A DNA stretch of 64,000 nucleotides from Pseudomonadota bacterium (GCA_023451825.1 JAEXYA010000060.1:1-64000), one strand, 5' to 3'; shown: positions 54,110 through 63,033, counted from the first letter of the stretch. A program made the numbers and translations. Notes: generated by a model not told the origin, from the sequence alone.

Positions 54110-55033
54110 CTACGGCCGGTTTTGCGTTGCATTCGCCGCAACAGCGGCCGCCGCGGTGCGGTTCTCGACGCCGAGCTTGGCGTAGATCTGTTCGAGATGC
54201 TTATCCACGGTGCGCGGAGAGAGCCCGAGAATCTGCGCTATGTCGCGGTTGCTCTTGCCTTTGCTGAGCCAGGACAGCACTTCGCCTTCGCGAGTGGTGA
54301 GGCCCAGCTCCTTGCTGAATTCGGCTGGCACGGCAGAGCCGCTGTCTTTGGCGAGGCGGAGCAAAAATTCGTCCGAGCCGGCTTTGCTCATATAATTCAG
54401 ACGCAGCGCTTCGTTGTCGCCAAAAGGCGCAGACGGCAGCGGCTTCACGCCGGGCTTTTGCATCTGATCGAGCCATTGCAGCATTGTGGGCGGCAGCAAC
54501 AGCGTATCGTCGATGCCGGCGATCAAGTAATCGCTCAGCAGCTTTTGCGCTTGCGGTGTCGCCCACAAGATCTCGCCGCGCTTGTTGACCGCGAGCAGGA
54601 AGCGGCCGGAGACGTCGAGTGCGGCGCGGGCGCTCTGAGTCAGGCGGGCATTGGCGAGATGAACGCGAATGCGCGCCAGCATCTCCTCGATGACGATCGG
54701 CTTGGTGACATAATCGACGCCGCCGGCCTCGAGGCCGCGGACGATATGTGCCGTCTCGGAAAGGCCGGTCATGAAGATCACCGGCACATCGGCGAGGCCG
54801 GCATCGCGCTTGAGACGGCGGCAGGTCTCGAAGCCGTCGATCCCAGGCATCACGGCATCGAGCAGCACGATATCCGGTGTGATCTGTTCGGCGATGCGCA
54901 TGGCGCCGGCGCCGTCGAGCGCGACCATCACGGTCATGCCGGCGCCGTCCAGCGCGTCGGTGAGCAGCCGCAGCGTTTCGGGGCTGTCGTCCACCACCAG
55001 GGCGACGTCGCGCTTTTTCGAGTCAGACATCAT
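54110..55033 (-). CDS. LuxR-type response regulator with REC, PAS-like and HTH domains
   Basis: A protein of 307 residues. The receiver domain is at 10-125 with acidic pocket DD at 15-16, phosphoacceptor D59 and K111. A PAS-like segment at about 138-215 begins FLLAVNKRGEILWATPQAQ. A LuxR/GerE helix-turn-helix is at about 240-300 (LTTREGEVLSWLSKGKSNRD, LSPRTVDKHLEQIYAKLG). Its first 11 bases overlap the end of the NCS1-kinase gene, so they form a two-component pair. It probably activates or represses the divergent urt/fmd operon. Confidence 0.92.
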   Translation of the reverse strand: MMSDSKKRDVALVVDDSPETLRLLTDALDGAGMTVMVALDGAGAMRIAEQITPDIVLLDAVMPGIDGFETCRRLKRDAGLADVPVIFMTGLSETAHIVRGLEAGGVDYVTKPIVIEEMLARIRVHLANARLTQSARAALDVSGRFLLAVNKRGEILWATPQAQKLLSDYLIAGIDDTLLLPPTMLQWLDQMQKPGVKPLPSAPFGDNEALRLNYMSKAGSDEFLLRLAKDSGSAVPAEFSKELGLTTREGEVLSWLSKGKSNRDIAQILGLSPRTVDKHLEQIYAKLGVENRTAAAAVAANATQNRP

Positions 55034-58000
55034 GCGTTTGCAACGTCTTGAGGAGTGACATGTATTGGTCGAGATCGAAGCGATCGATCAGCATGCGCAT
55101 TTGTGCGACGAAAGCCATGTGCTCGGGATGCTCCGCGCCGATTTCGTCGAGTTTCATCTGGATCGCGCGGATATGGCCCATCTCGCCCAGGCCGATGAGC
55201 TGGTCGATGTGATGCGCGGTCGGGCGCATATCGTTGGGCGTCCAGTGCTGGTCCACGGTCGCCTCATCGAGGTCGTATCGCCACTCGATCTTGAGCAACT
55301 GTCCGATCATTTCCAGCAGACGTGGCAGCTCAACGGGTTTCATCAGATAGCCGTCGTGAAACGGCTGTGCGAGCGGCGCGCCATGGGCTTCCAGCGCGCT
55401 GGCCGAGACCATCAGGATGCGCGTCTGATGATGGCCGGCCGCACGCAGCGTCTCGGCGACCGTCCAGCCGTCCATGCCCGGCATGGAGATATCAAGCAGG
55501 AACAAGTCCGGCCGGCAGTGCTGGGCGAGGCTGAGGCAGGCGGGGCCGTCCGGCGCGCTCAGGAGGATAAAGCCGAGCGGCGTCAGCACCTGACGGAGAA
55601 GATCACGTTGGGTGGGATCATCGTCAGTGACGAGAATCGTTTTTCGCGCGCCGTGATAGCCGAGGATCGGCGCGTTGATGGGGGCGGTTCGGGTTGGATT
55701 GTTGACTTCGGAAAGGAGCATCTTGACGCGGAACGTTGCGCCGGCGCCGACCTCGCTGCTGACGCGGATATCACCACCCATCACGCCCGCCAGCAGCTTT
55801 GAGATGGTGAGGCCAAGGCCAGTGCCGCTATGGGGTTGGGCGGCGCCCAGCGCGCCGCGCTCGAAGGGCGCAAAGATGCGATCGAGATCGTCGGGTCGGA
55901 TGCCGGGGCCGGTGTCGATGATCTCGAATTCGGCCACCGGGCTGCGATAGTGGATCACGAATGCGACGCTGCCCTCTTGCGTGAACTTGATGGCGTTGGA
56001 GAGCAGGTTGATCAGGATCTGTCGCAGTCGCTTCTCATCGGTGTAGACAACGGCCGGCAGCACCGGCGGGCGGCGGAAAATGAATTCGATGCCTTTGGCA
56101 GCGGCCTGGAGCCGGAACATGCCGACGAGTTGGTCGAGGAAGTCGGTGAGGCGGACCTCGTCACGGGACAGATAAAGCCGGCCGGCTTCGATCTTGGAGA
56201 TGTCGAGAATGCCGTCGATCAGGCCGGAGAGGTGATCGGCGCTACGCTTGACCACGCGCACTTGCTCGCGCGGGCGGGTGTCGAGGCTGTTGTCCTGCTC
56301 GAGCAGCTGCGCATAGCCCGATATGGCATTGAGCGGCGAGCGCAGTTCATGGCTGAGGCCGACCACGTAGCGGCTCTTGGCGAGATTGGCGGACTCGGCC
56401 ACTTCCTTGGCGCGCTGCAATTCGGCGTCGGTGCGCTTGTGGGCATCGATCTCCTGCATCAGGAGCGTCGTCTGTCGCTTCGTCTCGGCCTCGGCGGCGC
56501 GGCGGCTCTGCTTGGCGAGCACGAACAGCCACGCAATGACGCCGATGATGATGGCGAGAGCGAAGAAGACCTTCCACAGGACTTCCGAAACAGCCGAGCT
56601 ATCCTCTGGTGAGGCGGCGGAAGTCTGCAGGTAGATGAGCCCCAATGTGAGCCCGACCAGTCCAGCTGCCATGGCAAACACGCCGAGATAGTGCCCCATC
56701 TGCGAATTGAGACGCGCGAGGATCGGCGCCGGCAGCAATTTTCCGAATGTCGTGGAGAGCTGCGCATCGATGCGTGCATGCGGTTTGCAGAGGTCATGAC
56801 AGCGTGCGTCGAGGGAGCAACAGAGCGAGCAGATCGGGCCGGCATAAGCCGGGCAATGCGCCATGTCCTCGGGTTCGAATGTGTGCTCGCAGATACAACA
56901 CTGGATCGCGGGCAGCGTCTGCCAAGCGCGCTTTGGCTTGCGGGCGATGTAATATTCTCCACGCGTGGCGAAAGCGATGATGGGTGCGGTCACGAGGGCC
57001 GTCAGCAATGCGACGAAAGGGGACAGCGCCTTGGCCGTTGGTCCGAAGAAGCCGTAGAAAGCACTGACCGACATGACGGTCGCCGTGAGCATGGCGCCGA
57101 CGCCGACGGGATTGATGTCGTAGAGATGCGCGCGCTTGAACTCCATATGTCTTGGCCGCAGGCCAAGCGGCTTGTTGATGACCAGGTCGGCGACCAGTGC
57201 ACCAACCCAGGCGATGGCGACATTGGAATACAGCGCGAGCGTCTGCTCCAGCGCCTTGTAGACGCCGATCTCCATCAGCAGCAATGCGACCAGCACGTTG
57301 AACACCAGCCACACGACGCGGCCCGGATGGTTGTGGGTCAGGCGGGAGAAGAAGTTCGACCAGGCGATCGAGCCCGCATAGGCATTCGTGACGTTGATTT
57401 TGAGCTGGGAGAGGATGACGAAAGCGCCGGTCAGTGCCAGTGCAAGATCGGGATGCGAGAGCACATAGCGGAATGCCTCCAGGTACATATGCGCGGGCTC
57501 GGCCGCATGCTCTTTGGACACGCCGTGGCTGAGCGCGAAATAAGCGAGGAACGAGCCGGCCAGCAGCTTGATCGTGCCGACCACGATCCAGCCGGGACCG
57601 GCGCAGATCATGGCGATCCACCATGACCATCGATTGCGGCCGTGGTCGCGCGGCAGGAATCGCAGGAAATCGACCTGCTCGCCGATCTGCGCCACCAGCG
57701 AGAACATCACGGAGGCTGCGGTGCCGAACAGCAGGAGATCGAGATGGCCGGTGGGGCTGCCGTGATCGCCGGGAAACTTGATCCAGTCCGCAAAACTGTC
57801 GCGGCTGGCATAGGCGATCGCGACGAAGGGCAGCAGGTTGAGCACGACCCACACCGGCTGTGTCCAGAGCTGGAAGCGGCTGATCAGCGTGATGCCGTGC
57901 GTGACCAGCGGGATGATCACCACCGCGGAGATGAGATAGCCGATCGGGCGCGGAATGCCGAAGCACATCTCCAGCGCCACTGCCATGATGACGGCCTCGA

Positions 58001-58394
58001 TGGCGAAGAAGATGAAGGTGAAGGATGCGTAGATCAGCGACGTGATGGTCGAGCCGATATAGCCGAAGCCCGCACCGCGGGTAAGGAGATCGATGTCAAT
58101 TCCGTATTTGGCGGCATGATAGGCGATCGGCAGGCCGCAGCAGAAGATGATGAGGCTGACGACGAGGATGGCGGCCGCGGCATTGGTGACGCCGTAATTG
58201 ATGGTGATCGTGCCGCCAATGGCTTCGAGCGCCAGGAACGAGATTGCGCCGAGCGCGGTATTCGCCACGCGGGCGGAGGACCAGCGGCGGGCGCTCTTCG
58301 CGGTGAAGCGGAGGGCGTAGTCCTCAAGGGTCTGGTTGGCGACCCATTGATTGTACTGGCGCCGAACACGGTCGATCCGCTGCCGCCCTGCCAC
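55023..58394 (-). CDS. NCS1-transporter-fused hybrid sensor histidine kinase
   Basis: A protein of 1123 residues. Residues 1-480 form an NCS1-type transporter with about 12 helices (GGTITINYGVTNA near 60-71, AQIGEQVDFLRFLPRD near 235-250, an Asn-rich LKINVTNAYAG near 331). Residues 499-536 carry nine cysteines (C499, C500, C502, C514, C522, C525, C526, C532, C536). Two more helices lie at about 571-591 and 606-627, then a coiled coil. The kinase has H682 in SHELRSP, N800, DTGPGI and SGTGLGL. A receiver has D924-926, D968 and K1019. About 80 further helical residues follow with no clear HPt motif. It faces urtA; sensing of urea, amides or ureides is inferred. Start is the family-like ATG before the basic N terminus. 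Confidence 0.9.
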   Translation of the reverse strand: MAGRQRIDRVRRQYNQWVANQTLEDYALRFTAKSARRWSSARVANTALGAISFLALEAIGGTITINYGVTNAAAAILVVSLIIFCCGLPIAYHAAKYGIDIDLLTRGAGFGYIGSTITSLIYASFTFIFFAIEAVIMAVALEMCFGIPRPIGYLISAVVIIPLVTHGITLISRFQLWTQPVWVVLNLLPFVAIAYASRDSFADWIKFPGDHGSPTGHLDLLLFGTAASVMFSLVAQIGEQVDFLRFLPRDHGRNRWSWWIAMICAGPGWIVVGTIKLLAGSFLAYFALSHGVSKEHAAEPAHMYLEAFRYVLSHPDLALALTGAFVILSQLKINVTNAYAGSIAWSNFFSRLTHNHPGRVVWLVFNVLVALLLMEIGVYKALEQTLALYSNVAIAWVGALVADLVINKPLGLRPRHMEFKRAHLYDINPVGVGAMLTATVMSVSAFYGFFGPTAKALSPFVALLTALVTAPIIAFATRGEYYIARKPKRAWQTLPAIQCCICEHTFEPEDMAHCPAYAGPICSLCCSLDARCHDLCKPHARIDAQLSTTFGKLLPAPILARLNSQMGHYLGVFAMAAGLVGLTLGLIYLQTSAASPEDSSAVSEVLWKVFFALAIIIGVIAWLFVLAKQSRRAAEAETKRQTTLLMQEIDAHKRTDAELQRAKEVAESANLAKSRYVVGLSHELRSPLNAISGYAQLLEQDNSLDTRPREQVRVVKRSADHLSGLIDGILDISKIEAGRLYLSRDEVRLTDFLDQLVGMFRLQAAAKGIEFIFRRPPVLPAVVYTDEKRLRQILINLLSNAIKFTQEGSVAFVIHYRSPVAEFEIIDTGPGIRPDDLDRIFAPFERGALGAAQPHSGTGLGLTISKLLAGVMGGDIRVSSEVGAGATFRVKMLLSEVNNPTRTAPINAPILGYHGARKTILVTDDDPTQRDLLRQVLTPLGFILLSAPDGPACLSLAQHCRPDLFLLDISMPGMDGWTVAETLRAAGHHQTRILMVSASALEAHGAPLAQPFHDGYLMKPVELPRLLEMIGQLLKIEWRYDLDEATVDQHWTPNDMRPTAHHIDQLIGLGEMGHIRAIQMKLDEIGAEHPEHMAFVAQMRMLIDRFDLDQYMSLLKTLQTHDV

Positions 58395-58470
58395 GCCTCA
58401 CTCCTGACCCCAACGTCCCCACGCATATTTGCGTGCTAGCAAAACCTACGTCGGCATTTTGCGGTGCAGT

Positions 58471-58488
58471 ATACGCAATCCCACGTAT
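58471..58488. promoter_or_regulatory. Candidate response-regulator operator upstream of urtA
   Basis: ATACGCAATCCCACGTAT has perfect arms ATACG/CGTAT with an 8-base centre. Another CTACGT half-like site lies at about 58445-58450. The region separates the divergent sensor and urtA genes. LuxR-type response regulators often use TACG-containing palindromes, so this is a candidate site for the regulator encoded at 54110-55033. Confidence 0.35.
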
Positions 58489-58554
58489 CCGAGGAGCGCT
58501 TAAGTTCAGCAACACTTGCCTCACCAATAAGCGTTCCAAACCAGTGGGGAAGTG

Positions 58555-59814
58555 ATGTCAGACGAGAAAAAACCGGGCCTGCACTCGCCGTTGCGGCGAA
58601 AACTGCTGATGGGCATGGCGGCGCTGCCGGCCATGACGATGCTCCCGCGCACATCTTTTGCGCAGGCACCGGCCACGGCGGCCATCAACACCACGGGCCT
58701 CGCGGTCACCGATACCGAAGTCACCGTCGGCATCCTGCATTCCGTCACCGGCACCATGGCGATTTCGGAAACCGGCTCGGTGCAGGCCGAAAAGCTCGCC
58801 ATCGAGCAGATCAACGCCATGGGCGGCGTGCTCGGTCGCAAGATCAAGTTCATCCAGGAGGATGGTGCGTCGGACTGGCCGACCTTCGCCGAAAAGGCGA
58901 AGAAGCTCTTGGTCAACGACAAGGTCGCGGCCATCATGGGCTGCTGGACGTCCGCCTCGCGCAAGGCCGTACTGCCTGTGATGGAGCAGTATAACGGCAT
59001 GCTCTACTATCCGACCTTCTATGAAGGTCTCGAGCAGTCGAAGAACGTCATCTATACCGGCCAGGAGGCCACGCAGCAGATTCTCGCTGGTCTCGACTGG
59101 GTCGCCAAGGAGAAGAAGGGCAAGAGCTTCTATCTGATCGGCTCGGATTACATCTGGCCGCGCACCTCGATGAAGATCGCGCGCAAGCACATCGAAGGCA
59201 AGCTTGGCGGCAAGGTCGCGGGCGAAGAATACTTCCCGCTCGGCCACACCCAGTTCAACTCGGTGATCAACAAGATCAAGCTCACCAAGCCGGATGTGAT
59301 CTATGCGGCGGTGGTCGGTGGCTCCAACGTCGCCTTCTACAAGCAGCTAAAGGCGGCCGGTATCGACCTGTCGAAGCAGACCATGCTGACCATCTCGGTC
59401 ACCGAGGACGAGATCGACGGCATCGGCGGCGAGAATATCGCGGGCGCCTATGCCTGCATGAAGTACTTCCAGTCGCTGGATAATCCGAACAACAAAGAGT
59501 TTGTCGCCGCCTTCAAGAAGATGTGGGGCGAGAAGACCGTGATCGGTGACGTCACCCAGGCTGCCTATCTCGGCCCGTGGCTGTGGAAGATGACGGTGGA
59601 GAAGGCCGGCTCTTTCGACATCGACAAGATCGCCGCAGCCTCCGACGGCATCGAATTCAAGAAGGCACCGGAAGGCTACGTCAAGATCCATCCGAACCAT
59701 CATCTGTGGTCGAAGGCCCGCGTCGGCCAGGCGCAGACCGATGGTCAGTTCAAGGTGGTGTTCGAAACGGCAGACCTGATCGAGCCGGATCCGTTCCCGA
59801 AGGGCTACCAGTAA
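58555..59814 (+). CDS. urtA: Urea/short-chain amide ABC transporter substrate-binding protein (UrtA/FmdD)
   Basis: A protein of 419 residues with a Tat-like leader (PLRRKLLMGMAALPAM, ending TSFAQA). The UrtA family text is clear: VTVGILHSVTGTMAISETG, MGCWTSASRKAVLPVME, YYPTFYEGLEQSKNVIYTG. It captures urea or formamide/acetamide in the periplasm. ATG 58555 follows GGGGAAG; a GTG directly before it is the alternative. It is first of an operon that ends in formamidase, which points to short-chain amides as well as or instead of urea. Confidence 0.93.
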   Translation: MSDEKKPGLHSPLRRKLLMGMAALPAMTMLPRTSFAQAPATAAINTTGLAVTDTEVTVGILHSVTGTMAISETGSVQAEKLAIEQINAMGGVLGRKIKFIQEDGASDWPTFAEKAKKLLVNDKVAAIMGCWTSASRKAVLPVMEQYNGMLYYPTFYEGLEQSKNVIYTGQEATQQILAGLDWVAKEKKGKSFYLIGSDYIWPRTSMKIARKHIEGKLGGKVAGEEYFPLGHTQFNSVINKIKLTKPDVIYAAVVGGSNVAFYKQLKAAGIDLSKQTMLTISVTEDEIDGIGGENIAGAYACMKYFQSLDNPNNKEFVAAFKKMWGEKTVIGDVTQAAYLGPWLWKMTVEKAGSFDIDKIAAASDGIEFKKAPEGYVKIHPNHHLWSKARVGQAQTDGQFKVVFETADLIEPDPFPKGYQ

Positions 59815-59830
59815 GCGTCGATCTTCTCCT

Positions 59831-59931
59831 TCTCCCGCTCTTGCGGGGGAGGGCCGGGGTGGGGGCAGCCGCACGCTCCGGCGCTTGTGGAGGACCCCCA
59901 CCCTGACCCTCCCCCGCAAGCGGGAGAGGGG
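59831..59931. repeat. Palindromic repeat, CTCTCCCGCTTGCGGGGGAGGG family
   Basis: TCTCCCGCTCTTGCGGGGGA and GGCCGGGGTGGGGG on the left pair with CCCCCACCCTGACC and CTCCCCCGCAAGCGGGAGA on the right. It lies between urtA and urtB and may weaken or stabilise the transcript there. Confidence 0.9.
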
Positions 59932-60057
59932 ACGATCGCATCGACAACTGATCGAAGCGCATCTCTCTCCCTGGCGCGGACGACCTATCCGCGCACCAAG
60001 ACCCCGCGTCGCGTGCTCATGCGCGGCGCGGGACCTTTCCCTGACGGAGGACGGATC

Positions 60058-60984
60058 ATGTTCGGCGACTATTCCCTTGGCGATCTCGGCGCCATCTTTG
60101 CGATGCAAGGCTTTGCCGGCCTGATCCTGTTTTCGGTCTATGTGCTGATGGCCCTCGGCCTCGCCATCATCTTCGGCCAGATGGGCGTGATCAATATGGC
60201 CCACGGCGAATTCATGATCCTGGGTGCTTACGTCACCTGGATGACCTCAAGCTTCTTCCAGTCGCATTTGCCGTCGTTGTTCTCCGGCTATTTCTTCGTC
60301 GCTATGATCCTTGCCTTCATCGCCTCGGGGGCGCTGGGCATGCTCGTGGAATGGGGGCTGATCCGGCATCTCTACAAGCGCCCGCTGGACACGCTGCTCG
60401 CAACGTGGGGCCTCAGCCTGATCCTGCAGCAGGCCTATCGCTCCGTCTTCGGCGCACGCGAGGTCGGCGTCGAACTGCCGCAATGGATGATGGGCTCCAA
60501 GCAGGTCACCGACACGATCGAAGTCCCGATCAACGGCATCTTCGTGATGTGCCTCACCTTCGCCATCACGCTGGCCGTCGCCTGGATCATGTTCAAGTCG
60601 CGTTGGGGGCAGCAAGTCCGTGCTGTCGTGCAGAACCGCGTGATGGCAGGTGCCGTCGGCATCAATACCGAGAAGGTCGATCGCTACACCTTCGGACTCG
60701 GCTGCGGCATCGCGGGGATCGCCGGCTCGGCCTTCACCATGATCGGCTCGACCGGGCCGACCTCGGGCCAGCTCTACATCGTCGACACCTTCCTCGTCGT
60801 GGTGTTCGGCGGCGCGGCCAGCCTGTTCGGCACCATCGCCTCGGCCTTCACCATCTCGCAGGCCCAGTCGACCATGGAATTCTTCATGTCCGGCTCGATG
60901 GCCAAGGTGCTGACGCTGCTCACCATCGTCGCGATCCTGATGATCCGGCCGCAGGGGCTGTTCGCCCTCAAGGTCCGCAAGTAA
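60058..60984 (+). CDS. urtB: Urea/amide ABC transporter permease UrtB
   Basis: A protein of 308 residues with about eight membrane helices. The LivH-type motif GQMGVINMAHGEFMILGAYV is near the N terminus and FGGAASLFGTIASAFTISQ near the end. It forms the channel with UrtC. GGAGG seven bases before ATG 60058 sets the start; the frame upstream runs through the repeat. It does not carry the long N-terminal extension seen in some UrtB proteins. Confidence 0.92.
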   Translation: MFGDYSLGDLGAIFAMQGFAGLILFSVYVLMALGLAIIFGQMGVINMAHGEFMILGAYVTWMTSSFFQSHLPSLFSGYFFVAMILAFIASGALGMLVEWGLIRHLYKRPLDTLLATWGLSLILQQAYRSVFGAREVGVELPQWMMGSKQVTDTIEVPINGIFVMCLTFAITLAVAWIMFKSRWGQQVRAVVQNRVMAGAVGINTEKVDRYTFGLGCGIAGIAGSAFTMIGSTGPTSGQLYIVDTFLVVVFGGAASLFGTIASAFTISQAQSTMEFFMSGSMAKVLTLLTIVAILMIRPQGLFALKVRK

Positions 60985-61014
60985 GCGCGCAAAGAAAGAG
61001 CAGGGCACAGTCAC

Positions 61015-62163
61015 ATGATCATCAATTCGCGCTTCTTCAATCGCTCGGAACTCATCGGCTTCCTGTCGCTCGCGCTCCTGCTCGTCGTGATCCTGCCGCT
61101 CTGCCTCGACATCTTCCGGCTCAATCTCGTCGCGAAATATCTGACCTATGCCTTCGTCGCCATCGGCCTCGTGATGTGCTGGGGCTATGGCGGCATTCTC
61201 AGCCTGGGCCAGGGCGTGTTCTTCGGCCTCGGCGGCTATTGCATGGCGATGTTCCTGAAGCTGGAAGCGTCCAGCGTCGCCAATACCAAGATCCAGACGA
61301 CGCCCGGCATTCCCGATTTCATGGACTGGAACCAGATCACGGCGCTGCCGATGTTCTGGAAGCCGTTTCATTCGCTGACGCTGACCATCGTCGCGATCTT
61401 CGTGGTGCCTGCATTGCTCGCCTTCATCATCGGCGCCGCGATGTTCAAGCGCCGGGTCGGCGGCGTCTATTTCGCCATCATCACCCAGGCGATCGCAGCC
61501 ATCGCGACCATCCTGATCATCGGCCAGCAGGGTTACACTGGCGGCATCAACGGCATGACCGACCTGCGCACGCTGCTCGGCTGGGACATCCGCACCGACA
61601 GCGCCAAATTCATCCTCTATTTCTTCGAGGTGTTCGTGCTGTTCGGCTGTATCGTCACGGCGCAGTTCATCCGGCTGACCAAGCTCGGCCGCATCCTCGT
61701 CGCCATGCGCGAGCAGGAGGATCGCGTCCGTTTCTCCGGCTACAGCGTCGCCAATTTCAAGATTTTCGCTTTCTGCATGGCGGCTGTCTTTGCGGCGATC
61801 GGCGGCGCCATGTTCACGCTGCAGATCGGCTTCATGTCACCGTCCTTCGTCGGCATCGTGCCCTCCATCGAGATGGTGATCTACACGGCAGTCGGCGGCC
61901 GGTCATCGATCTTCGGTGCGGTCTATGGCGCGCTGCTGGTGAATTTCGCCAAGACCGGCCTCTCGGAGTCCTTCCCGCAAATGTGGCTGTTCGGCCTCGG
62001 CGGCCTGTTCATCGCCGTGGTTCTTTTCTTCCCGAACGGCCTGTCCGGCATCTGGCGCGATCACGTGCAGCGTCATGTGGATCGATTGATCGCCGCCTTG
62101 TCGTCGAAGTCGAAGAAGGACTGGCCCGTCAAATCCGCCGCCGACGGCGCACCGGCAGAATAG
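61015..62163 (+). CDS. urtC: Urea/amide ABC transporter permease UrtC
   Basis: A protein of 382 residues with about ten helices. LivM-type motifs are CWGYGGILSLGQGVFFGLGG and VGGVYFAIITQAIAAIATIL. VGGRSSIFGAVYGALLVNFA is near the C terminus. It partners UrtB. It starts 30 bases after urtB and is followed by urtD within 12 bases. Confidence 0.93.
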   Translation: MIINSRFFNRSELIGFLSLALLLVVILPLCLDIFRLNLVAKYLTYAFVAIGLVMCWGYGGILSLGQGVFFGLGGYCMAMFLKLEASSVANTKIQTTPGIPDFMDWNQITALPMFWKPFHSLTLTIVAIFVVPALLAFIIGAAMFKRRVGGVYFAIITQAIAAIATILIIGQQGYTGGINGMTDLRTLLGWDIRTDSAKFILYFFEVFVLFGCIVTAQFIRLTKLGRILVAMREQEDRVRFSGYSVANFKIFAFCMAAVFAAIGGAMFTLQIGFMSPSFVGIVPSIEMVIYTAVGGRSSIFGAVYGALLVNFAKTGLSESFPQMWLFGLGGLFIAVVLFFPNGLSGIWRDHVQRHVDRLIAALSSKSKKDWPVKSAADGAPAE

Positions 62164-62174
62164 GGGAACGCATC

Positions 62175-62930
62175 ATGCTCGTCGGTCACCAGCCCAAGGA
62201 CTTCCTGCTCGCGGTGGAAGGGCTCACCGTGTCCTTCGACGGCTTCAAGGCGGTCAACGATCTGTCCTTTTATGTGGAGGAGAACGAAATCCGCGTGATC
62301 ATAGGTCCCAACGGTGCCGGCAAGACGACGGTGCTCGATCTGATCTGCGGCAAGACCAAGGCGACGTCGGGGTCGATCCAGTTTCGCGGCACTGAACTGT
62401 TGAAGCTGAAAGAGAACGAGATCGTCACTGCCGGTGTTGGCCGAAAATTCCAGACGCCGTCGGTCTACGAAGATCTCACGGTGTTCGAGAATCTCGAGAT
62501 CTGCTATCCGCGCGGCCGCTCGGTGTTCGGCTCGCTGATGTTCCAGCGCGATGCTGCGGTGAAGGACCGCGTCGAGGAAGTTGCCGAGATGATCTTCCTG
62601 AAGGATCGTCTCAACATGTATGCGGACGTCCTCTCGCATGGCCAGAAACAGTGGCTCGAGATCGGCATGCTGCTGATCCAGGATCCGGACCTGTTGATGC
62701 TCGACGAGCCGGTGGCAGGGATGAGCGTCAGCGAGCGCATCAAGACGGCGGAGCTGCTGAACACCATCATCAAGAATCGCTCGGTGCTGGTGATCGAACA
62801 CGACATGAAATTTGTCGAGGACATCGCCCACAAGGTCACCGTGCTGCATCAAGGCCAGATCCTCTCCGAGGGGACGATGGAGAAGGTGCAGAACGACCCC
62901 AAGGTCATCGAAGTCTATCTGGGGCATTGA
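62175..62930 (+). CDS. urtD: Urea/amide ABC transporter ATP-binding protein UrtD
   Basis: A protein of 251 residues, LivG-like. Walker A is GPNGAGKTTVLDLICG, with KFQTPSVYEDLTVFENLEI (Q-loop region), LSHGQKQWLEIGMLL (the signature has SHGQK in place of SGGQ, as is normal in UrtD) and LLMLDEPVAGMS. The start ATG follows GGGGAACG. It pairs with UrtE. A palindromic repeat separates the two genes. Confidence 0.93.
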   Translation: MLVGHQPKDFLLAVEGLTVSFDGFKAVNDLSFYVEENEIRVIIGPNGAGKTTVLDLICGKTKATSGSIQFRGTELLKLKENEIVTAGVGRKFQTPSVYEDLTVFENLEICYPRGRSVFGSLMFQRDAAVKDRVEEVAEMIFLKDRLNMYADVLSHGQKQWLEIGMLLIQDPDLLMLDEPVAGMSVSERIKTAELLNTIIKNRSVLVIEHDMKFVEDIAHKVTVLHQGQILSEGTMEKVQNDPKVIEVYLGH

Positions 62931-62952
62931 GAATGACACCGCGCCATCAGCC

Positions 62953-63033
62953 GTCATTGCGAGCGAAGCGAAGCAATCCAGTCTTTGCTCGTGGCTTTCT
63001 GGATTGCTTCGTCGCTCCGCTCCTCGCAATGAC
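62953..63033. repeat. Palindromic repeat, GTCATTGCGAGCG family, copy 3
   Basis: Same arms as copies at 9464-9545 and 39290-39373 (GTCATTGCGAGCGAAGCGAA and CTCGCAATGAC). It lies inside the urt operon between urtD and urtE. Confidence 0.92.

Noticed and set aside
56794..57966. 390-residue frame inside the NCS1-kinase gene
   Set aside because: Same strand, other frame; no domain, and the main frame is continuous with intact kinase motifs.
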